Shown here piece by piece: positions 37,637-49,288 of a stretch of DNA of 64,000 bases. Made by a program: the position numbers and the translations under genes. The stretch is from Distichodus sexfasciatus. Lineage: Eukaryota; Chordata; Actinopteri; Characiformes; Distichodontidae. Under the pieces are notes generated by a model that made no database searches, had not been told where the DNA came from, and saw only the letters and a list, made by a program, of their open reading frames with translations. Where the stretch lies: NCBI GenBank assembly GCA_032718565.1, contig JAVGVS010000004.1, positions 9,464,083 to 9,528,082 on the forward strand, given 5' to 3'. Within the stretch, counting starts at the first letter, position 1, and each line of letters begins with the position of its first letter.

Positions 37637-37974
37637 TGGTGTTTCCTGTTGAGATCAAGGTGTGGTCTTGTCTTCTTGGCTCACCCTTTTTGTTCAAGTT
37701 TGTCAACCCAGCTTTATATAATATACTCAAAGAGCTGAGAGCGTTCTCTGGACTGAAAATTGTGTTATTTAACATCACAAGACAAAGATGTCATGATGGT
37801 GAAAAGACAATACAAGGCAAAAAAATGTCTAAAATAAGTATGGGGGAAACAATATTTACAGTAGAAAAATGAACATGAACTGGCAGAGGGAAGTAGTTTT
37901 GAAATCAGTAGCTGTTAGTGTTCCTATTGACTTGGATGTGGGTTTAAGGGGCATACTTTAGTGTGTTTATTAGG

Positions 37975-38345
37975 CGTGTAAATCACAAGTTTCATCACTG
38001 TACAATATTAAATAGATTCCATGGACAACGGTTCGGCGTCTGCCGATATCACAGGGTCTGCTACAATATGATTTCTGTTCTATTTAACTCAGCAGCCGGC
38101 AATCGATATGAGACCATATGCTGCTTTGAGACCATCACTTGTAGTCATATCAAATCACAAAAAGCAACTAAATATCATTTAACATTTTAAGTTGCTGACT
38201 CAACCAGATGTTAAAATGAAACGACAATCTTTTACTAAATACAGACCCCCTATTCAATATAAAGGTATTTTACAATATGTATGATTTCTGATGTGTTTTC
38301 ACTTTGGATCTATGCTATGGTCTCAGTAATCATTTAATCATTCTA
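37975..38345. repeat. Dispersed repeat, same family as 8695-9030
   Basis: CCATGGACAACGGTTCG, GATATCACAGGGTCTGCTAC, GATATGAGACCATATGCTGC and CAGACCCCCTATTCAATATA occur in family order. Confidence 0.55.
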
Positions 38346-38536
38346 TTAATGTATAGCAATGAATTGTTACACACCTACATAGCAAAAGACATTCACCCCA
38401 TTGTGCACACTGTACTTGTTCTTCTTGTGGGGGTTCAGGGCCACCCCAACCAATCGTTTTGATAGTTCTTTTTTCAATCCTTTCACCCTTTTATCCCTTC
38501 CTATGTTTTTTAAAGCACAAAGCAATCACACCATTT

Positions 38537-38752
38537 CGGGTGCAGTTGGTAGCGCAACAGTTGGGGAGTTAATCCCGTCATCAGAAGGTTGCCGGTTCAA
38601 ATGCTGGACTGGTAAAAGGTACCACTGAGGTATTCATGAGCAAGGTACCGTTTCCCAAACACTGTTCCCCAGGTGCTGCTCCTATCAGCTGCCCAATGCT
38701 CCTTCAAGGATGGGTTAAATGCAGAAATCACTGTGTGCACAATGACATTAAC
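38537..38752 (+). mobile_element. tRNA-derived SINE, family 1, plus orientation
   Basis: GTGCAGTTGGTAGCGCAACA (A-box-like), AAGGTTGCCGGTTCAAATGC (B-box-like), then ACTGTTCCCCAGGTGCTGCT. The best-preserved head among the copies. Confidence 0.8.
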
Positions 38753-39759
38753 TTACTTAAATTCATTTATTCTGTATAGTTGATATAGTTCCTGATTTGT
38801 TTTGCCTTCAAAACGATCAGTTATGCGGTTAATTTCACTTTTTACCTGCTGCATCAAAAAATCAGTCTTATTTCCCTTTTTTGGAAGATATGGTAACACC
38901 ACTGAAAGTGTTTCTGAGAGTGTTGACGAATTAATGATAATGACGATGATGAAATGCAGCTGACTGCTGAAGAAACACAACCATATGTGGGCAGACAATT
39001 TTATTGCAAAAAACCCCCAAAAACTACTAGTAAAAAAGTACAAAAAGCATTTGACTGATATAAAAGCCTACAAAAACCAAACAAACCAAAAAACAACATG
39101 CATTTACTATTCGTTTCCCTTTTGTAAGAAAGAACCCCATTCCAATACCCATTGAAGCATGATTACAAAAACACAACTCGGACCAACAATGGCACTTTTT
39201 CCAAAATACTTAAGGCTAAACAAAGCCAAAAAACATAAAACAAAGTACAATTCAAATAGAATCTACTCACAGGTTTTGATAGAAAGGCTCTGATATAAGA
39301 CTTACAACAGGCCTAATGGACGCTGTCTCCCCTGTGACCCGTTAAAACTAGTTTTTAAGCGCCGCTTTGTCTGCATTCGGAATGTAAAAGTTACATAAAG
39401 ACTCTACCCTCATTAACCTGTAAATATGACAGTGAACACTGTCGATCCCGAAAATGGCTTATAATCCTACCTGCTGTTTTAAATGTAATTTCAAAACAGT
39501 AAAAAAATTACACAAGCGAACAGTTAAAAAATACAACAAAAACGCAATGCACACAGGCCTTTAGGTGGTTTTCCTGAGAGTGTTTGTTATAAACTTATCT
39601 AGTCCAAAGTTGACTTTAAATCCCCTGTGAAGGCAAATAAAAAAAAAGAAGGATTACATTTTCTGGGGGTAAAGTGTATTGCTGCCACGCCGGTGATTAA
39701 AAAACAAAGCTTTTTTCCTAAAAGAAAAAAAAAAACATTTTGAAAGTCTTCAGGTTGAA

Positions 39760-40090
39760 AACAATGTTATAATGTGAAATCATGTAATAACCTGACCCCG
39801 AAAAAAATATCTTGTTACACCATGAAAAATCAAGTTAGAACCTACAAACTCAGAGCATTAAAACAGGTTAGAAGGTGAAAAATGATCACATTCGAATGTG
39901 TAAAATTATCACGTTAGAGCATGAAAACGTGGAAACTTTGTTAGAACATGAAAAATCACGCTACAGTGCTAAAATGACCACGTCAGAACATAAAAATAAC
40001 ATGTTAGATGGGAGAAACTGTTATAATATGAAAATGTAGAAAATGTATGTGTGACAGTGTATCACATTAGAAATATTATTTTCATGCTGT
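39760..40090. repeat. Degenerate minisatellite, unit about 25-30 bp (CACGTTAGAACATGAAAAAT)
   Basis: Variants such as ATCACGTTAGAGCATGAAAA, TTGTTAGAACATGAAAAATC and CACGTCAGAACATAAAAATA recur about ten times; a last remnant (GGTCACATTAGAACAG) lies near 40300. Confidence 0.7.
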
Positions 40091-40316
40091 TTTTTCCCTT
40101 GTTATAATTTAGATTATTTTTCACACTGTAATGTGAGATTTTCACATACCGTGATCAGATCTTTTTTTTTTCTGGCCTTATTTCTTGAACCAGAAGGAAA
40201 ATGGCACATGTGGCAAGGCTTGGTAAATCCCAGCAAAGGAAACTGATTCACAATTAAAAAAAAAAACAAACAAACAAAACTTTGGTAAACGTTAAAAAAG
40301 GTCACATTAGAACAGA

Positions 40317-41247
40317 AGCCGGGGTCGGTATGCTTAAAACTTCTCAGAGTAAAGATTCAGTCTTAAATATGTCACAGTTCCGAGAGTGACGTGATTTTGC
40401 TCTTAGTCTCAGATTTAAGAATAAGTGGCATGCATAAAAGTTCTCAAGTGTTAAGACTAGGTCTCAGCTCCTAAATGATTTAAGAAAGCTGGAGAGGACT
40501 CCTAAACCAGTTAGGAGTAGCCCGATGGCAGCAGAACGACGCGCACTTTCCTTGAAAGAAAGAACGTCCCGCGGATATAATGATCATCATAATAACGAGT
40601 TGATAAAAAGATACAGGCTTGATCGTGAATGCATTCTTTCTGTTACCGAGAATAGCCCCAAATGTTCATGGAAATCTACGTAAATAGATAAAGCTATCAC
40701 AATATCAGTGTTCAATTTGAGTTAGATAGTTATTATACAATTTTGAACCTTGTGCCAAAGTAACCAGTGTCCACTCCTGTACACTTTCTGCAGAATAAGC
40801 ACCAACTGCGATAAGAGAATCGTTTCGTTTGTCGTCCAGTTTGATTTTCTTTTAGAATCCATTGTTTTGCTGTGACTCGTAATATATACAACATGTACTG
40901 CACATCGATTGTTGATGCTGGGTAGATTTTAGTGCAACCAATTAAAGGTATAATCACAAAAACGTGTTGTATAAAACCCTAGATGAAGGGTTTGATGACA
41001 TTAATATATTCACCGTGCAGCTCCTTCATTGGCTGAGTTCAGTAGTTGGGCTGAGGTTTTATTTGAAGTCCTCAATTAAAAACAAAAAACAAAAAACTAA
41101 GCACTGGCCCTATCTGGACTTAGACTCAGACTGGCTTAGACTTCGCTTTTAGCATCTTTCTACAACTACTTTTTGCTAAGAATTTTTCAACTCAAGTCAA
41201 AGTGTACGACCATTCTTAAGAAGTTTTACGCATACCGGCCCCGGAGC
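40317..41247. mobile_element. Non-autonomous DNA element with ~28-bp inverted termini
   Basis: Left CCGGGGTCGGTATGCTTAAA and right TTTTACGCATACCGGCCCCGG are inverted with two mismatches. ACTTCT follows the TIR core inside both ends. The interior has CTTAGTCTCAGATTTAAGAA at the left and GACTTAGACTCAGACTGGCT at the right. No transposase frame; target-site duplication unclear. Confidence 0.65.
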
Positions 41248-41544
41248 TAAATTCCACGTATCCAGAAGCGGTTTACATGGTTTATTATTTCGGCATCATC
41301 GCAATACAACCGCTTTTTTTTCTGCTTGAAGTAAGAATGTTGATTCTTCTGCTATCAAAATGATTTTTACTTTCTGTGCAGACTTTCTTCTCTACAAAAT
41401 CATTCACAATCATTCATTCTACAATGTTGAAGTCTTCTGTGTTTAAAACAAACAACGATGCTGGGTTTTTAACAACGTACGGAGACCCTGAAGCGATCAG
41501 TCGGGAAAAAAAGAAATTCCAGAGAAAGTATCACAGGAATTTTT

Positions 41545-41950
41545 TGGGTGTGCGCGAGATGTTTTGGCCTGTGCGCGAGGGATTTTTCACGCATGCATGC
41601 AAGACATTTCCGTATACTAACCCTAACCCCACATATTTTCACATTCGCCTGAGCTGTTTTTTTGTGCGGGTGCGAGATGCCACACAAACAGGAAATGTTT
41701 GGCGTGAGAGTGAGATGTGTTTTGCATGAGCACGACAGGTTTTTAAATGCGCATGAGATGTTCTTGTATAAGATTTGTATATGATTTTTTGTTTTTGCGT
41801 GAGATGTTTTGCTTTAGGCAACAGATGCATTCGCGTGAGCGAGCAATGTTAAGCATTAACCAAAGAGGTTTTTGCATGTGCTGGAGATTTTTTTCAGATA
41901 CTGATGAAATGTTTTTGTGTGAGCACAAGATGTTTTCACGTGAAGTGCGG
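41545..41950. repeat. Degenerate minisatellite built on GYGYGAGATGTTTT
   Basis: GTGCGCGAGATGTTTTG, GCATGAGATGTTCTTG, GCGTGAGATGTTTTGC, GTGAGCACAAGATGTTTTCA and others, spaced about 30-70 bp. Long open frames here follow from the repeat. Confidence 0.65.
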
Positions 41951-42393
41951 GGATAAATTCAGAAAGCAATAAGTACTCGTGAGCGTGGCATAGCTTCGTG
42001 TTGTGCATGCAAAACGTTTTTCTAAAAACCTCATTAGTCCCTTTAGGGGCCAATTAGTACCGCATTAAAACTACTGAAATGTACATTCCCAACCAATGTC
42101 GTACGGCCCTATAACTCAGATTCTGACAGGCTTTGAGCATAAAGAACAGTGTGAAATGAAACATAAACGATGCTAAATATAATAAAACATTGCTGTCAGA
42201 GCTTGTGGCGTTTCTTGGCCCGGAGACGCTAAGGTGGCTAGCAACAAACTAAAGCCAATGGGGGAAAGATTTTTTAAAGCATGACATTTAGACGCCAGCC
42301 ACATCAGCATCCTATGGGCAGAGTTGCTCACTTTTAAAGGCTCATGGGAAAGTAAAGTGGAAGGGAAAGCGAGTGAGGTCTTCCTTCAGGTCT

Positions 42394-45300
42394 TCAGGTC
42401 AGCCGGATGCCCAGGACCTGCTCCAATTCCTGCCGTCTCTGCTGGACCTGAGGGACCAAAAACACTAAGTGTTAAAGGGAGGCAGAGCGTGATCCCGACT
42501 CCCCATTCGCTCCCTCCTGGAGATCCGAGTAAAACTCTGGTACCTACGGGCCCAAGGACCAACGCTGGCCAACACACCGCAGGCCAAATGTGACCTCAGC
42601 ATTTGACCCATCTGTGAAGGAGCAGTGCGCAGCTGACATGGGCAGCTCCGGGGGAGGAGGGCTTGGGGACGGTACCTTGATCATGAGTACATCAGCGCTC
42701 CCTTTACCGGCCTGGTTCTGTCCAGGGATCAACCCCCTAACCGTTATGCTACAAACCGACCCAACGAGTGATTGCTAAGAACTACGTGAAGCTCATGGTG
42801 TATCATAAGAATAAAATTGTTGCACTTTGTGCTTGGACCCATAAAGACAACAATAATAATAAGAAGAACTCCTCCCTAACGGTTATACTACCAACTGCCC
42901 CAAATGATGTTTTGGCATTACCGCCAGATGTTTCAGCGAGAGCACAATGTCTAGTTGTAAACAAACAAAATGTCATTATAGCCAGGACTTCGGCTAAAGT
43001 ATATATATCAAGAGAAGCCAAGGAAACACTGCAATGTTGGACCTTCATGCTAGCAATAAAACTCAATTAAATCTCTATTTGTGATAAAATACATTTTCTG
43101 ATGACGATATGCTTATGACTTAAGGTTCAATCAAACCCTGGAAAGAACCCCTTGTGTATAAATACACAGATTATTGTTTTTTATTATTAAAACTTTGTGA
43201 AGTGTTTTTGTATAATTTATTTTGTATAAGTTAGTAAGAGGTTTTTTGTTGCTAATTCCGACTTTGGGGATCCCTACCTTTGAGAAGTCATTCATCTGTT
43301 CGGAAAGTCACAAAAAGTTGACTTTATCCTGCTGTGGTACTGATGTTGTTTGCGAGGAGACCTAAACATTTCAACTGTTCTGCAATTTAGAAAGCTGACA
43401 TTTCAATTTTGGAAGCTGAGTCTTGGGAGATCTATACCTTCGAGAAGACGTAGCGTCCCACGGCCTCTGGCATCCAGGGGGCGCTGTAGAACTCGCTCCT
43501 CCTCTCCTCCTCAGGGTTCCCGGCAGCGTCCGTCATCATCTGGAAAAAAAAACAAAATGTCGGAGTGAGAAGGTGATTGAGGGGGCCCCTGACAAGCTCG
43601 GGACAAAGTTTTTAAAACAATAAATGTTTCAGAATTGAGCTGTTTAGACTGTAGTTTTAACTTTTTTTTGTGAAATTAGGATTGTGTACTGCCTGCAGAA
43701 TTCTAATACTTGTACAATTACAGAACGATTATTTTGCTTTGCTTCTTTCCTCTTTCCCAGACAGCTCAAAAATACTTTGTTTTGTTTTTTTGTACTACCT
43801 TGAGGTCACGGCTCTGCGATTTGAGCCAGTCCCGGATGAAGTCCTGAGGGTTGGAGCTAAAGCTCAGCATGAAGTCTCTCTGCGTCTTCAGCTGGTTGAT
43901 GGACTCAATGGTCTCGTGGATCTAATGAAGAGGGAGGGAGGGAGGTAGGAAGAGGAAAGAAGACGAGAGAGAACAACAGGTTTAAGATCTCGTTCCGTCT
44001 CTTGGCGTTTAAACATTTCTATGGCTATCGTTTTTTTCATATACCGATTTAATAAATGAATGTCTAAATAAAATGGCTCAATAATAAAGTGAGTGAATAT
44101 TTGTCATTGTGAACACACCACAGCACAGCACACACTGCACCACAACCAGATGTGAGCTCTGCATTTGATCCATCCGTGAAGGAGTAACGGGCAGCTTTTG
44201 GTAGCGGCTGGGAGCAGTGGTGCACCCCCAAGTGTAGGTAAACACACACACACACCTTAATTTCTAAGGCGGCGATTTCCTGCTGGTTGGTGGTGGAGGA
44301 GAGGAAGCTGGTCATCTGGGTCTTCAGAGGGTCGTCCACTTCTACGTCGATGTCAAAGCAGGCCGTCTTCTTCTGGTCATTAGGGTCCACGCTGACCACA
44401 GCAAAGAGAGAGAGAGAGAGAGATATGAACGGAAGTTTAATCTTAACTTTTTTCAGTGACAATGGGATACAATCGGGTGGAAATGTTTTTACATTAAGTT
44501 TAAAAATATCTTACGATATGTGACCCACCTGATGATGTGGTTGATGACGATGGGGTCAGGGTGCTGCAGCAGGCTGGCCAGCTTCATGGGAATCTCTGAG
44601 AACCTCATCCTGTGGCAGGTGAAGATCTGCAGAGATGGTAAGAGCAGTCAGAATGAGATTTTACACTGAGCTACATAGCTACAGCTACAGTCTACATCAG
44701 CACTGAAATAAATTCATCTTTATAACAACTTAAAGAGACATCAATTATGATTTTAATAAGAGTTATCTTCAAATTACTAAAAAATTCTAGAATAATTTAA
44801 GAATACATAAATCTAATCACCTGCTTTTAAATGAAATAATCCTTGTAATAACAAATATAAATACAAAATTTTAAATAAAATGATCTTGGCAGTGAAACTT
44901 CATTATGATTTAAATAACTGGTAAGTACAAACTACTTTTAAATAAAATAACCTTCACAACTATTTAAAACACACACATGTTCTTTCGGCTTCTCCCGCAA
45001 GGGGTTGCCACAGCAGATCAACTGTCTCCACTTCTTCCTGTCCTCTACATCTTCCTCTTTCCTGCCAGTCACCTGCACATCCTCTCTCACCACATCCATA
45101 ATCTCCCTTTCAGGCCTTGCTCTTTTCCTCCTACCTGGCAGCTCCATCCTCAACATCCTTTTCCCAATATGCTCTACATCTCTCCTCTGTACATGTCCAA
45201 ACCACCACAATCTTGCCTTCCTGACTTAGTCCCCAAATCCTCCAACATGAACACTCCCTCTTATATACTTATTTCTAATCCTGTCCATTCTGTACAAATC

Positions 45301-48300
45301 GTAACATCTTTAGCTCTGCATGTCTTTTGGTCAGTACCACCTTTTCTAATCCATATGTACATAATATTTTAAATAAGTGACGTGTACTGTGGGGCTTTTA
45401 CAATAAGTGTGCAACAATACATCAGTCTACACCTATACATCGATTCAATGATCAACGAGCATATAACATGGAGCCAAAATGCTGCTTAAAATTGTACAGG
45501 AGGTCTATCTTTAATAAAAGAGGAGATTTTGTTTCATTTCAATGTCTGGTTGAGCTCTGGAATAAAAATGTAACATGATAGTTTGGTAGCTTTGTAGTGA
45601 TGTGATATGAATGGAAGCGCTGGTGTTAAATCAGCATATGATCTTGTCTCATATCGATCGCTGGCTCCTGAAGCGGAATCGTAACGTAGCAGACTTTGCG
45701 ATATCGACAGCCGTTGAATCTTTATCTGTTGAATCACTATATCATATCATGATGAAATTTATGGCTTATTATAATTTAAACAAGTACTAATTAGAAATGG
45801 TTTTTAAATGAAACAATCTTTATAATAACATAATAATTCTGATTTGCTCATACTTTGACTCTTATTAAAACTTGGGTTGGGCACGTTCAAAATGTTTCCA
45901 AAGATGTATTGTAAATGAATGTTGTTTGCTGTAATGCTGTCCTGTCAATCCTCTGTTGTTAAGGTCTGTATTGCTGTCTTGACGTCTTGGCCATAACACT
46001 CTTGTAAAAGAGCTTTTTAATCTCAATGACTTTTTCTTCTCCTGGTAAAATAAAGGTTAAATAAAAAAAAATTAAAAATACCAGTACCAGAACAATACCC
46101 TGATATTCTCGATACTTGCACTGCAAAAAATCAGTCTCAGAAAATAAGAAAAAGAAAAGGATAATAAGAAAGGTTCCAGAATCAAGCAAAATTGTCTGCC
46201 AATATAGTGAGAAAATTTATCTTGTAAAGATCTCCTAAAACAAGAAAAAAAATCTTTCAATTTTTCCATGTTTTTAGCTTTAATAATCTTAAAATAAGCA
46301 AAGCTGTCATGAATTTCTTAACTTGTAGTGGAGAGCATGAGAACCTTTCAGTTCTCTTAATTAAATTTCTTATTTCATTTCAAGAAGGTCTTATAATCAG
46401 TAATTTTTTCTTAATAAGATAATTGTAGCCAACGTTTCTTAAAATTAGATTATTTATCTCACACATACAAGTCTAATCAAGTGAGTTATTCTTAAAAAAA
46501 AAAAAAAACAAGATCTATTTTTTCTTTTTAAGATTTTCTGGCTTGTTAAGATTTCATTTTTTGCAGTGTGCTTCTGAATGATCCTTTTTCTGACAGTATG
46601 CTTTTAAATCAATTTCAACAACAGAAAATACAGTAAACATTTTAAATCAAAGCCTTTAATATCTGAATCTTTTGTTTTCTTAAGTTTAAATCTTTACACA
46701 CTCTAGCTCAGAGACGCTGAGATTTACCATTTGCGTATCGGTAATTGGCACCAATCGATAATAAATTTTTCACATATTGACTGGTAACAAAAAAAAAGTA
46801 CTAAAGTTGGGTACCCAGCCCGAGCCTGAAGTACTATTTATGGCAAATGAAATCAATTTCTTTTCAAACTGTGTGATGTGATGCCATCTCGGTGAAGACT
46901 CTTAAATAACTTCATATTTAAAAAAGAAAATTTAAATGAAAAAGTCCTCATAATTGTATGTAATTGTATGTAGTTACATAATTATTCCAAGCGGTTACCT
47001 GTCTGAAGTAGCGGTTGCAGTTGATGTACTCCTTCTCGTGGCAGTCCTGCAGCTTGTTGTTCTTGATGTAGAGCCAGAGGGCCTGCATGATACTAGCTCG
47101 GGTCTGCGTGTGGACGCCCAGCAGCCGGGCCAGACGAGGGTCCAGCTTGTACTGCGGCGGCTTGGAGGGATTAAAAATCAGTTAAAAATGAGTAAACCAC
47201 TAACCATGTAGGAGAACTCTGGATCTCATCTGGAACATAGAGATTTTATTTCTTGAAAAGTTTATTGAACTTCATCCGTTATTCATTTCTACTTTCAAAA
47301 TTTCAATTTTTTTGCACAGTTTTGGAACAACATGTATTTGTATAACTATGTGCATAACAAATAAAGAATCTTGAACCACCAGTTTCATCATGATACATTA
47401 CTGCCGATATCACAAAGTCTACTACGATAGGATTCTGATTTGATTCAATGCAGAAGCTAACGATCGACATGAGACAATATCATTGCTGATTTAACACCAT
47501 CATGATGCTATGGGCTTGTTGATCGCTGAACTGATGTATCGATGCAGATTAATATATCGCTACACCCCTAGCTGTCATGAAGGCTGGGCTGCAGTGTGTG
47601 TGTGTGTCTGTGTTTGTTTTCATACCTGGTGGTCCAGCATGAGCAGCAGTGTGCACTTCACGCTCACGTCTCCGGGCCTCTTCACCTGAAAGCCGTCCGT
47701 CTCCTGGGTGGTGGGCATCCGATGCCACTGAAGCCAAAAAAAGAGCAGTGCTCTTTAAACCTCTGTGTTAACAGTCTTATCCAAAATGTAGGTGTTGGTG
47801 TTGGTGTTGACTGAAACCCTGAGTTGGTGATGATAAATTTGGGGTTTTCAATCCCAGGAACCACCGTTGGGACCTGGACAAAGGCCCTTAATGCCAAGTT
47901 GCTCCAGGAAGCCTGTCCATGTAATTTACTGTCCAGGAAATTTACGGCATTTACCCACGACGACTTCCATTTCCTAATTATAGGGACGGTCTACTTGGAG
48001 CAACTTGGGGATGAGGGTCATGCTCAGGTGGTTTTGATGCTCTCGTGTTTCGAAGCCCCAACCTTATGGTCAGCAACTGTCCCCAGTGGAAACGGCAGTG
48101 CGTAAGAGGGTCTGCTAAATCCTGTAAGTTTAAGTGACCTCTGGTGGGTTTGAAACTACTCAAACTGCTGCATCTATCGACTGGAATTCACTACAAAAAT
48201 CTTTAAAACTGCTTTTATTAAAGTTTAATATAAATGTTATACCCTAATATATATTCTAAAATACACATATAACCTGATATACTATATGTATTTCAGGGCG

Positions 48301-49246
48301 TGGTGCTCTGATTTACCTCCACCAGGTGGTTGTCAGGACCATAGAGCTCTTTGTCCAGCTCAATCACCAAACTCTTGAAAAAGGACGAAAACTTCCTCTT
48401 CTGCTTTCCTGGCTAGGGAGGGGGGAGGGAGGGAGAACGAGAGATAGGGAGGGAGGAAGAGAATGAGGGAAGTAGGAGGGCAGAGAAAGAGAGAAAGGGG
48501 GGAGGGAGGAATGGAGAGAGAGAGACAGTGCGAGAGATGGGAAAAGGGATAAAAGAAGGAGAGATATAAAATAGAAAGATCAAGTGGGGGAGAGAAAGGA
48601 AAGAAAGAAAAAGACAAGTTTCAAGGAGAGAGATGGAAAGACGGAAAGAGAGTCAAGCACAGAGACAGAATCAACGAGAGAGAGAGAGAGAGAGAGAGAG
48701 AAGGAAATTACTTGGGTGTTCCAAGATGGTGTTTGATGCTGCATTGTTTAGAGCTGACCACATCTGGCCAACTGGGATCTCTCTCACACACACACACAGA
48801 GTCCAGAAACATTTGCGCAACCATCTCCCTGACTTACCGCTCCCCCACCCACCCATCGCTTAACCACAGAGAGAGAGAGTGAGGGAGGGTGAGTGAGAGA
48901 AAAAAGGACTAAATTGCTTCATCCTCTCTCTCTCTCTCCCTCTCTTCCCCCTCCCTCTCCTTCTCAAGTTCACATTCTTTCTCTCACCCTCTCCATCCTT
49001 CCTCCATTCTTTTTCTCTCCCTGTCTCTGCTTGTACACTTTCCCCTCTCTCTCTTTCTACATTCTCCCTCTCCTTCCCTCTTTTCCTGCCTCCTTCTCTT
49101 GCTCCATTTTTCTCTCATTCCCTCTCCTTTCTTGTCACCCACTTATTTTTTTCCCTCTCTCTCCATGTCCTTGCCCTCTTTCTGTCTTTGTCTTTCCCTA
49201 TCCTCCCCATCCTTTTCCTCCCTCTTTCCTTTCTCTCTTTCTTTGG

Positions 49247-49288
<42 letters not shown>

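Larger units (their letters stand above)
37640..42393. other. Region between the convergent psmc5 and smarcd2 ends
   Basis: No ORF of recognisable origin. Includes a dispersed repeat (37975-38345), a SINE (38537-38752), two degenerate minisatellites (39760-40090, 41545-41950) and an inverted-repeat element (40317-41247). Part must be smarcd2 3' UTR, but its end was not located. The stretch 38753-39755 shows nothing beyond A/T-rich text. Confidence 0.6.

Noticed and set aside
38537..38620. tRNA-like A and B boxes
   Set aside because: Part of a SINE present in many copies; it lacks a foldable tRNA cloverleaf, so no tRNA gene is called here or at the other copies.
44977..45372. 131-codon plus-strand frame
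   Set aside because: Antisense of the LINE 3' end, whose real reading is on the minus strand.
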